A stretch of DNA of 64,000 nt, taken from Cryptomeria japonica (lineage: Eukaryota; Streptophyta; Pinopsida; Cupressales; Cupressaceae). The notes beneath the pieces are model-generated. The model was given only the letters and a program-made list of their open reading frames with translations, ran no database searches and had not been told where the DNA came from. The stretch lies in assembly GCF_030272615.1 (NCBI RefSeq), contig NC_081406.1, forward strand, positions 218,062,997-218,126,996. The letters are read 5' to 3'. Of the stretch, positions 1 through 11,146 are shown piece by piece (the first letter of the stretch is position 1; each line of letters opens with the position of its first letter). A program made the translations under genes and the position numbers.

Positions 1-344
1 TAGAAAAAGGGTTAGGATGCAAGTGGGAGGTGTAGGATTTTGCAAGTGGGTGAGGGAAAATGAGTTTTAATTGAATTTAATTCAATTTGGTTGCAATTAA
101 ATAAATTGGATTTATTTAATTTAGGATAACTATTTTAATTAAATTTGAATTTAATTAAAAAGTGGACAGGGGCTTTAATTGAATAAAATGAATTTATCCT
201 ATTAAATGGTATAGTAAATTTAATTGAGTAATTTACTTAATTAAATAGAGGAATGTGGGTTATTTAATTAAATTGGATTTAATTAAATAGAGAAATGAAC
301 ATAAAATATTCATTTAGGAATATGATCATTTTTATACATCTACA
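1..344 (-). repeat. 3' LTR of the Tat element, partial
   Basis: This block matches about 17014-17357 with roughly 10 differences in 344 bases by eye, mostly transitions. It ends in TACA (TGTA on the element strand) at 344, directly beside a polypurine tract. It is very rich in TTAATT-type motifs. The rest of the LTR lies to the left of the window. Confidence 0.92.
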
Positions 345-358
345 TTTTGCCCCTCTTT
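345..358 (-). other. Polypurine tract of the Tat element
   Basis: On the minus strand the 14 bases directly before the 3' LTR read AAAGAGGGGCAAAA, all purine except one C. This is the expected primer site for plus-strand DNA synthesis and it fixes the element orientation. Nearly the same tract precedes the 3' LTR of the LARD-like element at 37174-37186. Confidence 0.85.
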
Positions 359-914
359 GAAGTGACGTGTGTGCACATGTTATTTCAAAGAAAATGATGT
401 GTCATTGCAATTTTATGATCGATGTTGTTTATGATTTTTATGTTATACCCCAGATTTGATGTGTGATGCCCCAAATTCGATAAACAATGGTGATAATGCC
501 CCCTCGAGAGATGAATCAATATTTTAAAAAATTTGATTTGATTTGATAATTTGCATTTGGTGTGCAAGATTTTGGCTAGGTGAAACATTGAAATTGATTC
601 ATCTTCCAATAATTGACGTGTTTTAGGGTATGAGGGAGACCGTGAGCAAATTACATGCTCATTTCCCTAACCCTAATTTCATTTTACCCTATAAAAGGGA
701 AAAAGTGCATTGTTTTGTCTCATTTGTGCTTGTTGACTTTGGAGAAAGAGATTTTTAGAGAGAAGACAAAATGCCTATTCCCTATTCTACGCATCGATTC
801 GAGAGCATTCGGAGGCATCGGAGACCTGCCGCATATGGACCACCAGTAAGTCAACGCTTTTGACCCCTTTTTTATTTTGAATTTGATCATTTTTGGTCCA
901 TTTTTTATTTTTGA

Positions 915-1395
915 AATTCGGTTGTAACGGTTTAGTGCATAGAAGTCGTAGTTTAGCGCATACGATAAATTAGGTAGTGCATAGGGTAGCTTTTTAGGGT
1001 AGTGTCTGAAAATGAATAGGGTAGCACATGAAAGTTTTAGGTTAGCACATGGTCTAAGGTAAGCGCATGATGAATATCGGGTAGCGCATCGGGTTGAAAA
1101 GGTAGTGCATAGGTTAGACCTAGCGCATAGGGTCCACAGGGGGTCGCATGGGTAGGGGGATTTAGCGCATAGGTTAGACCTAGTGCATAAGGTTAAATAG
1201 GTAGCGCAAGCATGGGATAGGTTAGCGCATAAGTCGGTTTTAGTGCTTAGAGTAGGTTGGGTGGCGCATGGAGAAAAAAAGATAGCACATAGAGGTAGTC
1301 TAGCGCATAGGGTAGATATAATAGCACGTGGAGAAAACAGGGTAGCGCATGGGTGTAGTTTAGCGCATAACCAGGTTTAATTAGCGCATGGATCG
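915..1395 (+). repeat. TAGCGCAT motif array (3' untranslated region of Tat element)
   Basis: The octamer TAGCGCAT and one- or two-base variants (TAGTGCAT, TAGCACAT) recur about 20 times at irregular spacings of 15-40 bases. No ORF covers it convincingly. The reverse complement, ATGCGCTA, forms matching arrays at 13620-14010 and 15530-15800 in the leader of the same element, so the arrays are inverted relative to each other. Confidence 0.85.
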
Positions 1396-1660
1396 GGTTT
1401 TTGCAAGAGTTAGTAATTTTTGGAAGGTGAAAAATTACATTGGAAAAGGTCAGTTTTGCCTGGGGAGGTGGATTTTTGCCATTTGTTGTGTCTTTGGTCA
1501 TGTTTTTGATAATGTGTCCAATATGAGTTTGGATATAACTTGGTTTAAATTTGTGATTCATTTCAAGTTATTGATGTAGATATTAATGTGTTGTTGTGAT
1601 AGATCCATGATTTGTTTTGCACTGTTTCAAGTTCAAATGTGTGGAGCCTGATTTGTGTTA

Positions 1661-1920
1661 CAAGCCGATATGGGTTGGAAACTTGAGTTGTTTTACAAGC
1701 TGATATGGGTTGGAAACTTGAGTTGTTTTACAAGCTGATATGGGTTGGAAACTTGAGTTGTTTTACAAGCTGATATGCATTGGAAACTTGAGTTGTTTTA
1801 CAAGCTGATATGGGTGGGAAACTTGATTTGTTTTACAAGTTTATGTGATGTGGAGACTTGAGTTGTTTTACAAGTTTTGATATGGTTTTTGAAAACTTGA
1901 GTTGTGTTACAAGTTGATAC
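1661..1920 (+). repeat. 35-bp tandem repeat upstream of the mobile-domain ORF
   Basis: A unit beginning CAAGCTGATATGGGTTGGAA and ending in GAGTTGTTTTA starts at 1661, 1696, 1731, 1766 and 1801 with an exact 35-base period. More diverged copies follow at about 1836, 1871 and 1909. It lies just before the plus-strand mobile-domain ORF, where a promoter or 5' UTR would be expected. Confidence 0.9.
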
Positions 1921-2051
1921 AGAATGATATGATGTGGAACTTGATTAGTTTTTGCAAATTGTTTCATGTTTTTGATGTGATTTTGATTTTGATATCTTTG
2001 TTTTGATGTGGACACTGATATTGAACTCATTTTGCATTTTGACAGGAGTGA

Positions 2052-3991
2052 TTGGGAGTGGTGCAGTCGCAGGAGCAGTTTCCCAAACCCTGGGCATTGA
2101 TACCTCAGTTGGCACAGGCTGACCTAGATGCGATCGAGAGATGTGGTTTATCATCTTTGTTAGATATGCCTCGGTTCACTGTGAACCGGGATCTACTTAC
2201 AGCGCTCACTAAGAGGTGGCACAATGATACGAACACCTTTCACTTTGCTACTGGTGAGATGACAGTCACTCCAGAGGACTGTTACAAGATTTTACGGATT
2301 CCCGTAGCAAGTGCTTTATTGCCATATGAGCAAATGGAGGAGGGTGGTACCAAGGCGTTGCGGTGCATTTTCCATGATGAGACGGTATGCGGGTATGAGA
2401 TCCCATGGCAGAAGTTCTTGGATTTAGATTATGCACCTCTCCCGTCGGTACTAGCAGGGTTCATCGGTGGATTCCTTTGTCCTGATTGCAGGTCAAAGGG
2501 ATTCTCTGTGGCTGGGGATTGGTTCTTGAGGAGATGGTGACCCAGGGCCGCAGGTTTGCTTGGGGATCAGCCATGTTAGCCCACTTGTACAGGGACCTGC
2601 ATGAGGTTGTGTATCTAGGTTACAGCAGTTTGTCAGCTGGCATGACACTTTTACAGGTATGGTGTTGGGAGCACATTCCAGCAGTGAGACCACTGGTGGA
2701 CAGAGACAGGCCTATTGGGCGGGCATATGCTTATGGGTACAAGGGTCTAGTTGTCCAGCATAAGCTAGGCAAACTAGAGCATTGAAAGAGGGTCTTGGAT
2801 GATATAGATACAGTCGTCTGGCGACCATATACAAATTGTGAGGTCTGGGCAGAGGATGGGCTGGAGATGCCTTATGTTTTTATGAGTCAGTTTTTGATAG
2901 GGCGGACGCCCTTTGTGATAGAGAGATTTTAGGTGGGCAGGGTGTTGAGGCAGTATGGTCGGTAGCAGGGTATACCACAAGGGACCTGCTTGTATGCGCG
3001 TCGAAGATAGGACATACCTGATTGGGGTCCTACCATTGATAGTGGAGTAGTTGTAGAGGAGTTCTCCAGCTTAGCGAGTCAGATATGGGACTATGCTCCC
3101 AAGATATTAGACGCAGGGATGACCCATGAGTTTGCTAGTTTGTTTGTAGCTCGTGTTGTTGCCAGGATATCAGATCTTGAGGAGATGCAGTCAGCCTTTG
3201 ATGATGATGAGGAGGATTTTGGGGGAGATGGAGATGATGGAGATGATGGAGGTGGAAGCAGATGACAGGGGAGAGGATATCGGGGGAGGAGAGGAGACAG
3301 GGCTAGGGATGGGGGAGGTCAAGTGGAGAGAGCAGTTCGGTGAGTTGTGATGGACAGGGGGAGAGGAGGGCTGGCGATTGGAGTAGGGGAGGAGGGGAGA
3401 GTGGGAGAGGTGATGGCAGTGGTGGGAGGGACAGATGAGTGGAGGCGGTTGGCATAAAGGAGGAGGACTAATGAGTTACCTCCACCAGCACCTAGGATAG
3501 GTAGAGGGATAGGGGGTACCCCTTCATAGGTGCCCCTACGGGTTCGAGTCCCGACACATGTGGAGGATGCTCAGATCAGGACCCTGCAGTTGACAGTTCA
3601 GTAGTTGCAGGCATAGCTATTGGCGCAACAACGTCAGATTACTCAGCTGACTCTAGAGTGATATACAGAGATACAACGGCGTGGTCGAGTAGAGGAGCTG
3701 GCAGCTAGCATTCAGAGAGCAGTAGCAGGGGGCCCGATGAGAGATATTATGAGAGAGCTATCCTCGAGAGTGAGGGAGGTGGAGTATTATAGATGCCATT
3801 ACGAGGATGTCGTGCCCAGGGAGCGCAGAGTACAAAGCTTCATGCAGGCAAGATCGAGTCAATCTCGAGAGACTGGGACACAGTCAAAGAGCAGAGGCAT
3901 GACGGGGCCCTCGAGACAGGATCCTCCTGGAGATCCAAGAGTTGGGACATCAGCAGTGAGACCATCCCCCTTAGGAGATAGTCATACCTGA
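2052..3991 (+). pseudogene. Plant mobile domain (aminotransferase-like/MAIN-type) ORF captured by the Tat element, broken
   Basis: The first 162 residues look like the plant mobile domain: an N-terminal hydrophobic stretch, LDAIERCGLSSLLDMPRF, a NTFHFATGEMTVTPEDCYKIL core, and further on GFIGGFLCPDC. The domain continues in another frame from about 2486 (AMLAHLYRDLHEVVY, LLQVWCWEHIP, then RPY about 50 bases past its stop). One frameshift near 2490-2540 and several stops follow 2785. A last open stretch at 3737-3991 resembles a charged, coiled-coil C-terminal tail. Cellular MAIN/MAIL proteins act in nuclear gene silencing and genome stability. Tat-type elements are known to carry such ORFs antisense to pol. 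The host or element role of this copy is unknown and it is not translatable in one piece. Confidence 0.75.
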
Positions 3992-5317
3992 GAGACGATG
4001 TCTCTATTGTATTTTTAGATCATTTTTTTGCTTGTACTAGGCACAGACATGACAGATTTTGTACATTTGGACCATTTTTGATATATATATATAGATGACA
4101 CCATTTTCTTTGATCATGTGATGTGTTATATGGATGCATGTTCTATATGCTCTTTCTTTACTTTATGATGATGCAATGCTTAGATAGATAATATGATGCA
4201 CAATGTAAATGTATGATGTATGCTTTGATATGTTGTGAGATATATCTTGAAAATGAGATGTATGATAATGATAATGATGTGAGATGTATCTTGAAAATGA
4301 GATGTATGATTTGATATGCAAAATGATATGCAACTACTTTTAAAATGATATGCAACTAATTGTATTTGGAGCATCCGCATTCTGCATTTGTCATCTTGAT
4401 ATAACCATATGTTATTTGCTTTCGATATAGGTATCATCATTGAGCATTGATTTGTTTGGGATATGTTGAAAATTTATAAAAGCATAATGGTATAATTACC
4501 ATAATGACCTGAAAAAAATTTACATGATGTTTGATTTTGCAAGATAGCACAAGCGTCAAGGTATAATTGAACCAGGACGACCAGAGTGTGGATTGCGTAT
4601 AAACAGACAAGATTAAATCATTTGTATGCGTAAAGTGGAATCATGTCTTTAGTGACATTCGATGTATCACATCTCGAGACAAGTATTTACACAGTACAAG
4701 TGATCACCTCATAGACAAAAGACTAAGAAAATATTGGAGTTTCCCCATGATCTCTAGCTTTGAAGCATTTAGTGAGAAAATGCAGAGAATCCAATAATTT
4801 TAAAAATTTCAAATGCAAAAATAGTCAAGACTTTATGCGATAATGCAACATTTAGTACTTCAGAAAATCATCCATCTTTGGTATTTTTGTGATCCAATGT
4901 TTTTCTCTGTGATGGAGTGAAGTTTTTGGTTGTTGGATGTGATGTTTCTAAGTTTTGCAAATAGTTTTGATGTCTTGAACGTGTTGCAAGTTTTGACGAT
5001 TTATTGCCCCTAGTTGAGTGTGCCTCTTGATGTGAATACGTTCAGTGATTACCAAGCCATGGTGAAATGTGGTAAAAGGATATATGGATAGACCAGGATA
5101 GTGACTACGCTAAGTATGTCCTGAGGGGATATTTGCTAAGTGTCGGGCGATGGCCGATAGTACTTTATTGCAAGCGTATAGATATAAATGGAGGAGTTGT
5201 TCTTTCACAATAGCGCCTGTTACCAGGTTTTCACCAGTTGCTTTTATTGTACCTTTTTATATTGTTTTTTCTTGATTTTTTTGATTTTTTTGTTTGTTTT
5301 TCCGTGCATTAGACTAC
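3992..5317. other. Non-coding spacer between mobile-domain ORF and integrase
   Basis: AT-rich sequence with short imperfect duplications at about 4230-4350 (the phrase GAGATGTATCTTGAAAATGAG occurs twice in near-identical form). No convincing ORF was found on either strand. It forms the tail-to-tail junction of two convergent coding regions: pol ends at its right edge and the antisense ORF ends at its left edge. Confidence 0.5.
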
Positions 5318-6600
5318 TCAAGTGTAGTATTTCTTCAGATGAATGTTTTTAGTTGGTTCTTCGAGCACATCTCCTTCTGAGGTTGTGAGCTGATAAGCAC
5401 CTGATCCATAGACTGATATGATGACATAGGGACCCAACCAGTTAGGTTCAAATTTCCCTTTCTTTTCTCGATCTTGTTGATTTCTTGGATTTTCTTTGAG
5501 GACTAGGTCACCAACTTTGAAATTGTGAGGGGTGACCTTGTGATTGTAGCTTCTGCACATGCATTGCTGATATGCTTTGAGATGAGTGTAAGCATGCTGA
5601 CGCCTTTCATCTAATAGTTCTAGTTCTTGCAGTCAATTGACCTGATACTCTTCATCTGGGATTAAGCCTTTTAGAGATACTCTAAGAGATGGAATTTCTA
5701 CTTGTAGCGATAAAATAGCTTTGGATCCATAGACCAATGAGAAAGGTGTTGCTCCTGTAGGTGTACGGATGCTGGTTTTGTATGCCCAAAGTGTTGGATT
5801 GAGTTGTATATGCCAATCTTTGCCTACATCATTTACTATTTTCTTGAGAATCTTCAGTATTATTTTGTTGGATGCTTCTGCTTGACCATTCCCCTGGGGG
5901 TAGTATGGTGTAGAGAACTGATGTTGTATTTTGAATTGTTCACATAGTTCTCAGACATCTTGGTTTTTGAATGGTCATCCATTATCGGTGATGATGGAAC
6001 TTGGAATACCATATCTGCAGATTAGATAGTTTAGGATAAAAGACGCAATTTGTTTTCTAGTTACTGTGGTCATTGGGGCTGCTTCTATCCACTTGGTAAA
6101 GTATTATGTGGCAATTATAATGAACTTGTGTCCATTTGAAGATGAAGGATGAATTTTGCCAACCAAGTCTAGTCCCCACTGACAAAAGGGCCAGGATGTT
6201 GTAAATGGCTGCAGTTCCTATGCTGGTGCATGTATCAGATTGCCATGGATCTAGCATTTAGGACACTTCTTGGCGAAGTGGTAAGAATCTTTCTCCATTG
6301 TAGGCTAGTAGTATCCCATCCTTAGAATGTGTTCCACAAATACCTTCGTGAAGCTCATGTAAAGCGGAATTAGAATCATTACAATCAAGGCAACGAAGAA
6401 GAGTACCATCTAGACCTCGATGGTATAAAGTATCAGCAGTAAGGGTATAACAGGCGGCTTGTCGGATAAAATTACGTTTTTGGTTATGGGATAAGTCAAT
6501 GTGTAGGATATTGTCCTTTAGATAATCATATATCGATCCATACAAAGGCGAATCTGAACCGGTTAAGGCATAGACAACATGGGATTCAGAGTGGTCATAG
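5318..6600 (-). pseudogene. Integrase region of Tat pol, frameshifted
   Basis: Reading leftwards on the minus strand, a zinc-binding HHCC region starts near 6360 (LHELHEGICGTHSKDG). The frame then shifts near 6320 and the catalytic core follows: KKCPKC, a GLDLVGKIH segment holding the first acidic residue, and YFTKWIEAAP. Several TAG and TAA codons interrupt it. Further left, WAYKTSIRTPTGATPFSLVYG is readable, and the C-terminal 80 residues (5318-5560) are open: FKVGDLVL, WLGPYVI, GAYQL and a terminal HLKKYY. That ending is typical of Tat integrases and no chromodomain is present. An intact enzyme would insert the cDNA into chromosomes; this copy cannot. Confidence 0.85.
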
Positions 6601-6639
6601 GCTGGGGAGAACAATTGCTCTACCAGGAACTCGTAACGA

Positions 6640-7084
6640 CTCTGTTGCTCTAGAATTTGTAGTAATGAAGCGATAGTATCCATGGCATCGGCTGCTTTGT
6701 TGTTCAACCTTGGTATTTGCTCGAAGGTGATGTGTACAAAATACTATTTGAAGTCATCCACCATTCACTTGTACGGGAGTAGCTTGTCATCCTTTATTTG
6801 ATAGTTGTTGTTGATTTGATTGACGACCAGTTGCGAATCTCCATAGACCATTAACTCTGTGATTTTCCATTCTATGGCCATTTTGATGCCTATAACCAAT
6901 GCCTCATATTCAACCACATTATTTGTGCATGGGAACATAAGCCTATATGATCTTGGTATAGTGTGCCCTTCAGGAGTAATGAAAATAATTCTAGCACCTC
7001 AACCATGTTGGGTGTAGGATCCATCAAAGTATAGGGTCCATTGTGCGATAGAAATAGCAAGAACGTCCCTGTCCGAAAATTCAA
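6640..7084 (-). pseudogene. Second (archaeal-type) RNase H domain of Tat pol, broken
   Basis: After the canonical RNase H the minus-strand frame reads WTLYFDGSYTQHG, then a TGA, then GARIIF, matching the start of an aRNH domain (W-x-L-x-F-D-G-S...G). Downstream lie NNVVEYEALVIGIKMA and YGDSQLVVNQ, which carry the further acidic residues. Two more stops follow near 6770 before NNKAADAMDTIASL. A duplicated RNase H is a hallmark of Tat elements. Confidence 0.8.
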
Positions 7085-7868
7085 TCTCCATAGTTTGTTT
7101 TCCTGGTAGCGGTGCTTTAGCTAGTTGATCTACAATTGTTTGTCCTTTGATGGCCCTTTGTTCTATGTATTGGATGTCAAATTCACTAAGAATCATGACC
7201 CATTTAGCCAATCTTCCAGTAAGAGCTGCCTTGCTGAGTAGATATTTGAGAGGATCAATTTTTGCTACTAGCTTAATTGTGTGTGCTAGCATATAATGTC
7301 AAAACTTTTGAGATGTGAAGACTACTATTAGACAAGCCTTCTCAATGAATGTATAGTTGAGTTCATAGCTATTCAATGTCCTACTGATGTAGTAGATGGC
7401 TCGTTCCTTTCCTTGTTGATCTTCTTGTGCTAACAGTGCCCCCAGTGATATATCTGTTGTTGAAATGTATAAAATAAGGGGCTTTCCTGCAACTGGTGGT
7501 ACTAGAACTAGTGGGTTCATCAGATACTATTTGATTTGATAAAAAGATTATGCACACTTGGTCTCCCATCTGAAAGGTACATTCTTATGGAGAAAATGAT
7601 TGAATGGTAGACTTTTATGAGCTAGTTGAGCAATGAATCGCCTGATTGATTGAAGTCATCCTTGTAGAGATCTGAGTTGACTAATATTCTTTGGTGGTGG
7701 CATTTCCATAATGGCTTGTACCTTTGTTCAATCCACTTCAATACCTTTAGCTGAGACAATGTAGCCCAGTAGCTTTCCTGATGTAACCCCGAAGACACAC
7801 TTCTTAGGGTTGAGTCGAACTTGGAATTTCTCCAATCGATCAAAGATTTTTGTTATGATGTCGAGATG
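7085..7868 (-). pseudogene. RT thumb/connection and RNase H domain of Tat pol, broken
   Basis: The same frame as RT continues with a connection region (LNPKKCVFGVTSGKLLGYIVS, readable with stops). It then gives PLILYISTTDISLGALLAQEDQQGKERAIYYISR and LNSYELNYTFIEKACLIVVF, the standard Ty3 RNase H start. A TGA interrupts at about 7296-7298 where an arginine is usual before HYMLAH, followed by IDPLKYLLSKAALTGRLAKW. The pieces stay in one frame with RT, so the damage here is point stops rather than indels. Confidence 0.85.
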
Positions 7869-8969
7869 TTATGCTCTGGTGAATGATTTAGCTAGCAGAT
7901 CGTCCACATAGTCTTCCATGAATGTGTGCATCATGTCATGAAAAATTGTTGTCATTGCTCTTTGATAAGTAGCCCCTGCATTCTTTAAGCCAAAAGGCAT
8001 AACATTCCAACAGTACGTTCTCCAAGGATAGGTGAACGTTGTTTTATCTTGATCTTCTGGGGCTATTTTTATCTGATTATAGCTTGAGAAACCATCCATT
8101 AGTAAGAGCATTGCATGGCCCACTATGAGGTCTACAATTATGTCGATGTTGGGTAAAGGAAAGTCGCCTTTTGGACAGGCTTTGTTGACATCTCTAAAAT
8201 CATTGCAGATTTTGATACTGTCATCTGGTTTTGATACTAGCACTATGTTGGAGATCCATTTTGCATAGTCGATGGGATGGATGAATCCGACATCTAATAG
8301 TTTCTTTAGTTCAGCTTTGACCATGAGTGCCACCAGTGGATTCATCTTTCGTAGTTTTTGCTTGACGGGCTTAACTCTTGGAGAGATGGACAAGTGATGC
8401 ATGATTAAGTGTGGATCAATTCCGAGCATATCTGCATATGACCAAGCAAAGTTAATTTGCTTTTCTTTAAAAAAGATGATAAATGTCAATTTTTCCTCCT
8501 CTATCAGAAATTTTGCTAGGTGTATGTTTTTGACTGCTTCTGTAGTACCAATGTTGATTGATTGAGTGGGCTCAATCAATATGGGTGATCGATCATGAAA
8601 ATGTTCAGGAAGAGCGTCAAATCTCCCATCCTTAGGTACCTTAAAAAGGTTTTCACCCTCAGATGCATCCTTTATTTTTACTTTTTTGTGATCTAGAGCT
8701 GTCATTGACTGGTTTAAAGCATCAGATCTTTTATTTGGTTCATTTTTGCGACTGAGAGACTTGGCACTCCCTGGTTCGTAGACATCGTTACTTTGTTCAC
8801 TGGTAGAGCTTGTTTCCAGGTTAACCATACATAGGTAGTGGATAATAGATTCATCATCTGGGAAAATTGGAATATCATGTATTTCGGGTTCATCCCAGTC
8901 AATGAGGTCAGGAAAGACAAGCGGTAAGGAATCATTCAGTGGATCAAGTTCTGCTACTGTAAGTGTCAA
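7869..8969 (-). pseudogene. Reverse transcriptase domain of Tat pol (longest open piece)
   Basis: A 366-residue open stretch covers the pol linker and the RT fingers and palm. Visible motifs are LRKMNPLVALMVKAELKKLLDVGFIHPI, WISNIVLVSKPDDSIKICNDFRD, NKACPKGDFPLPNID, LLLMDGFSSYNQIKIAP (first catalytic Asp), WNVMPFGLKNAGATYQRAM and YVDDLLAKS at residues 354-357. The catalytic YVDD is intact. Open frame in the same register continues upstream to the G-patch segment, with stops near 9060 and 9565. The family makes DNA from element RNA; this copy lacks an intact polyprotein. Confidence 0.92.
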
Positions 8970-9566
8970 GACAGAGGTTTCATCATGATTGGTTTTAGTA
9001 AAGAAGTCAAGGATTTCATCGAGGTCTTCGATGGTATTATCTTTCGTATAGACTTGTTCATAATGTTTCTATTCACTTTCCTTGGCGTCATAGATATTCT
9101 GTGGTCCAAATTCAAGAGGTCTATCATTTGCGTTATGTTCTTCCTGAGAAAGGGATATGGTACCAATATTATCAGTGATATCTGCAGTAGCATTGGAGTA
9201 GCTACCCCATTCATATTCATTGGAATCAATCTCTAAGGCATTATCCCAGATTCTATCAGAGTTGTAAATAGGTATGTTGTAGGGTGAAAATAGATCTTTG
9301 ATGATGGATACCAGTTTGATAGTTTTTGTTGATTCAATGTCAGATCTTGCTTCTACTTTCTGTATTTGTTCATAGACTGTGCCTCCTTGGGGAGTAATAA
9401 CGGTATTAGGAGATGATACTATCAGTTCTTGAGATATTAACTTTTGAATATGAGCTACTGCTGGAGATATGGCCTTCTTGTGACTTAGAAGCTTTTCCTG
9501 ATGTTGCTTCTGTTCTTAATGTTCACGTGCCTTGCAGATTGTTTCTGCTGACTCAAATAGTGCTTC

Positions 9567-9860
9567 CTACCAAGATTCTTCTTTGTACTTCTTCTTTGCT
9601 TTCCATTGAGGTTTTGGAGTTATGCTTGGTGTCCTTCTTAATAGGAAAGTGAGTTTACAACCCAATCCTATTTTGTCTCTACTGGGTTGTGAAGGAAGAT
9701 CTATGGGTTCAGTGACTCCTTCTTTGCATTTTCCAATAGGCCCTTTACCATCATATCCCATTTGCTGCATGATTAAGTAGCCCTTTCCATATAGGTGTGT
9801 TGGTAGAACTATATCCAAAGTAGCTACTCTGTTATCTTCTTCCTCATCTTTGTATAACAA
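9567..9860 (-). pseudogene. G-patch-like segment between protease and RT
   Basis: The minus-strand reading contains GYLIMQQMGYDGKGPIGK, then EPIDL, then KIGLG about 20 residues on. This matches the G-patch pattern (hydrophobic, M-G-W/Y-x-x-G-x-G-x-G, later GLG). It is in frame with RT. G-patches bind RNA and helicases, and they occur at this pol position in some plant Ty3 elements and in some retroviruses. The acidic stretch DEEEDNRVATLD precedes it. Confidence 0.65.
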
Positions 9861-9943
9861 GCTAAGAATGTCCTTCTCTTCTGATTCATGTGCAAGAGTG
9901 CCTAGTTGGATGAAGGTATCATCAAATTTGGTGATGGGCTAAG

Positions 9944-11146
9944 TTACCTGATGCTTTGATGTAGTAGGCAATCCATGAGATCTGGGTGATGTTGGTAATT
10001 TGGCCAAACACATGGGTTCCAAAGAGTATTCTCCCATACCTTGTTCTCTGATTTGCATTTTCTGCTTGAAATCTCTAGGTAATGATTTGGGCTTTGCCGT
10101 CTATAGATCTGATGTTGAGGATCTTTGTTTTTCCCTATTATGGGGAACCAAACTGTCCTGGGTTGCCCCCATTGCATTACAATGTTGAAATGGATTGTGA
10201 TCAGCAGATATAGATACCTCTTGTCCGTTATAAGGAATTTGACACACTGGTGATATGTAGAAGGCACTACTTGCATTTCATGTATCCAGGGTCAACCTAA
10301 TAAAATATTGTAGGTGAGGTCTATGTCTAAGACCTGACACATAGTGTCTTTTTGCACTGGTCCAACTTGAATGGGTAACATCACGGTTCCTTTAGATGAC
10401 CTTTCCTCATCATCATAGGCCTTTATGGTAATCTTTTTACGGGGATCAATAGACTCCTCTGAGAAGCCTAATGCATGGATAAGTTTTAAGGTACATATAC
10501 TAAGTCCATCTCCTCCATCTATCAATACTCTTTTTACTCGGTGTTTATAAATGATGACTTCAATATGGAGAGGAGTGTTATGTGGATGACTCAAGGAAGT
10601 ATTATCATGCTCTGAGAAGGTGAGATTACGAGGCCCTGTCATATGAGCGACCATGGCTTGAAATCTATTTGCATCCAGATCTTGAGGTACATTTGTTTCC
10701 AATAGCGCTTGCTCCAATATGTTTTTGTGTTTTGGTGACAGTTTTAGTAGTTCTAGTATAGATATCTGAGTCGGAGTCTTGCGTAGTTGGCTAACTAAAT
10801 CATATTGGATTTTTGGTGTAGTGGTTGTAGGTGTGGTATGTCCCTTCAAGACATATTTCTGAGCTCTAGTGGTTACATTGATGGATTCATGATCATGCTG
10901 GTCTCGAATTGTGATGACATTTACCTGATGGTCTTCAGCTGATATGTGATTGATGGTGTTATTGTAGATGTGGTTGATACGAGCTCCACGTGCATCATTT
11001 GAGGTTGAAGCTCCATCTTTGTTGTAGTTTGGAAGAGGATTTTTAAAGGCTCTGTGGTCACCATTTGTTTTGAGACCATCTACCGTTAAATCACCTTGAT
11101 TAATCATATCCTGAACAATGTTTTTCAATCTCATACAATCGTTCAT
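9944..11146 (-). pseudogene. Aspartic protease of Tat pol, with in-frame TGA
   Basis: The frame continues directly from gag. It shows HIEVIIYKHRVKRVLIDGGDGLSICTL, in which D-G-G is the protease active-site triplet, then VLDIDLTYNILLG. A TGA at 10292-10294 replaces the arginine expected in the conserved LLGRPWIH. After it, PWIHEMQVVPSTYHQCVKF continues in the same frame to 9944. The upstream half is a low-complexity linker. The protease normally cleaves Gag-Pol. Confidence 0.85.
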
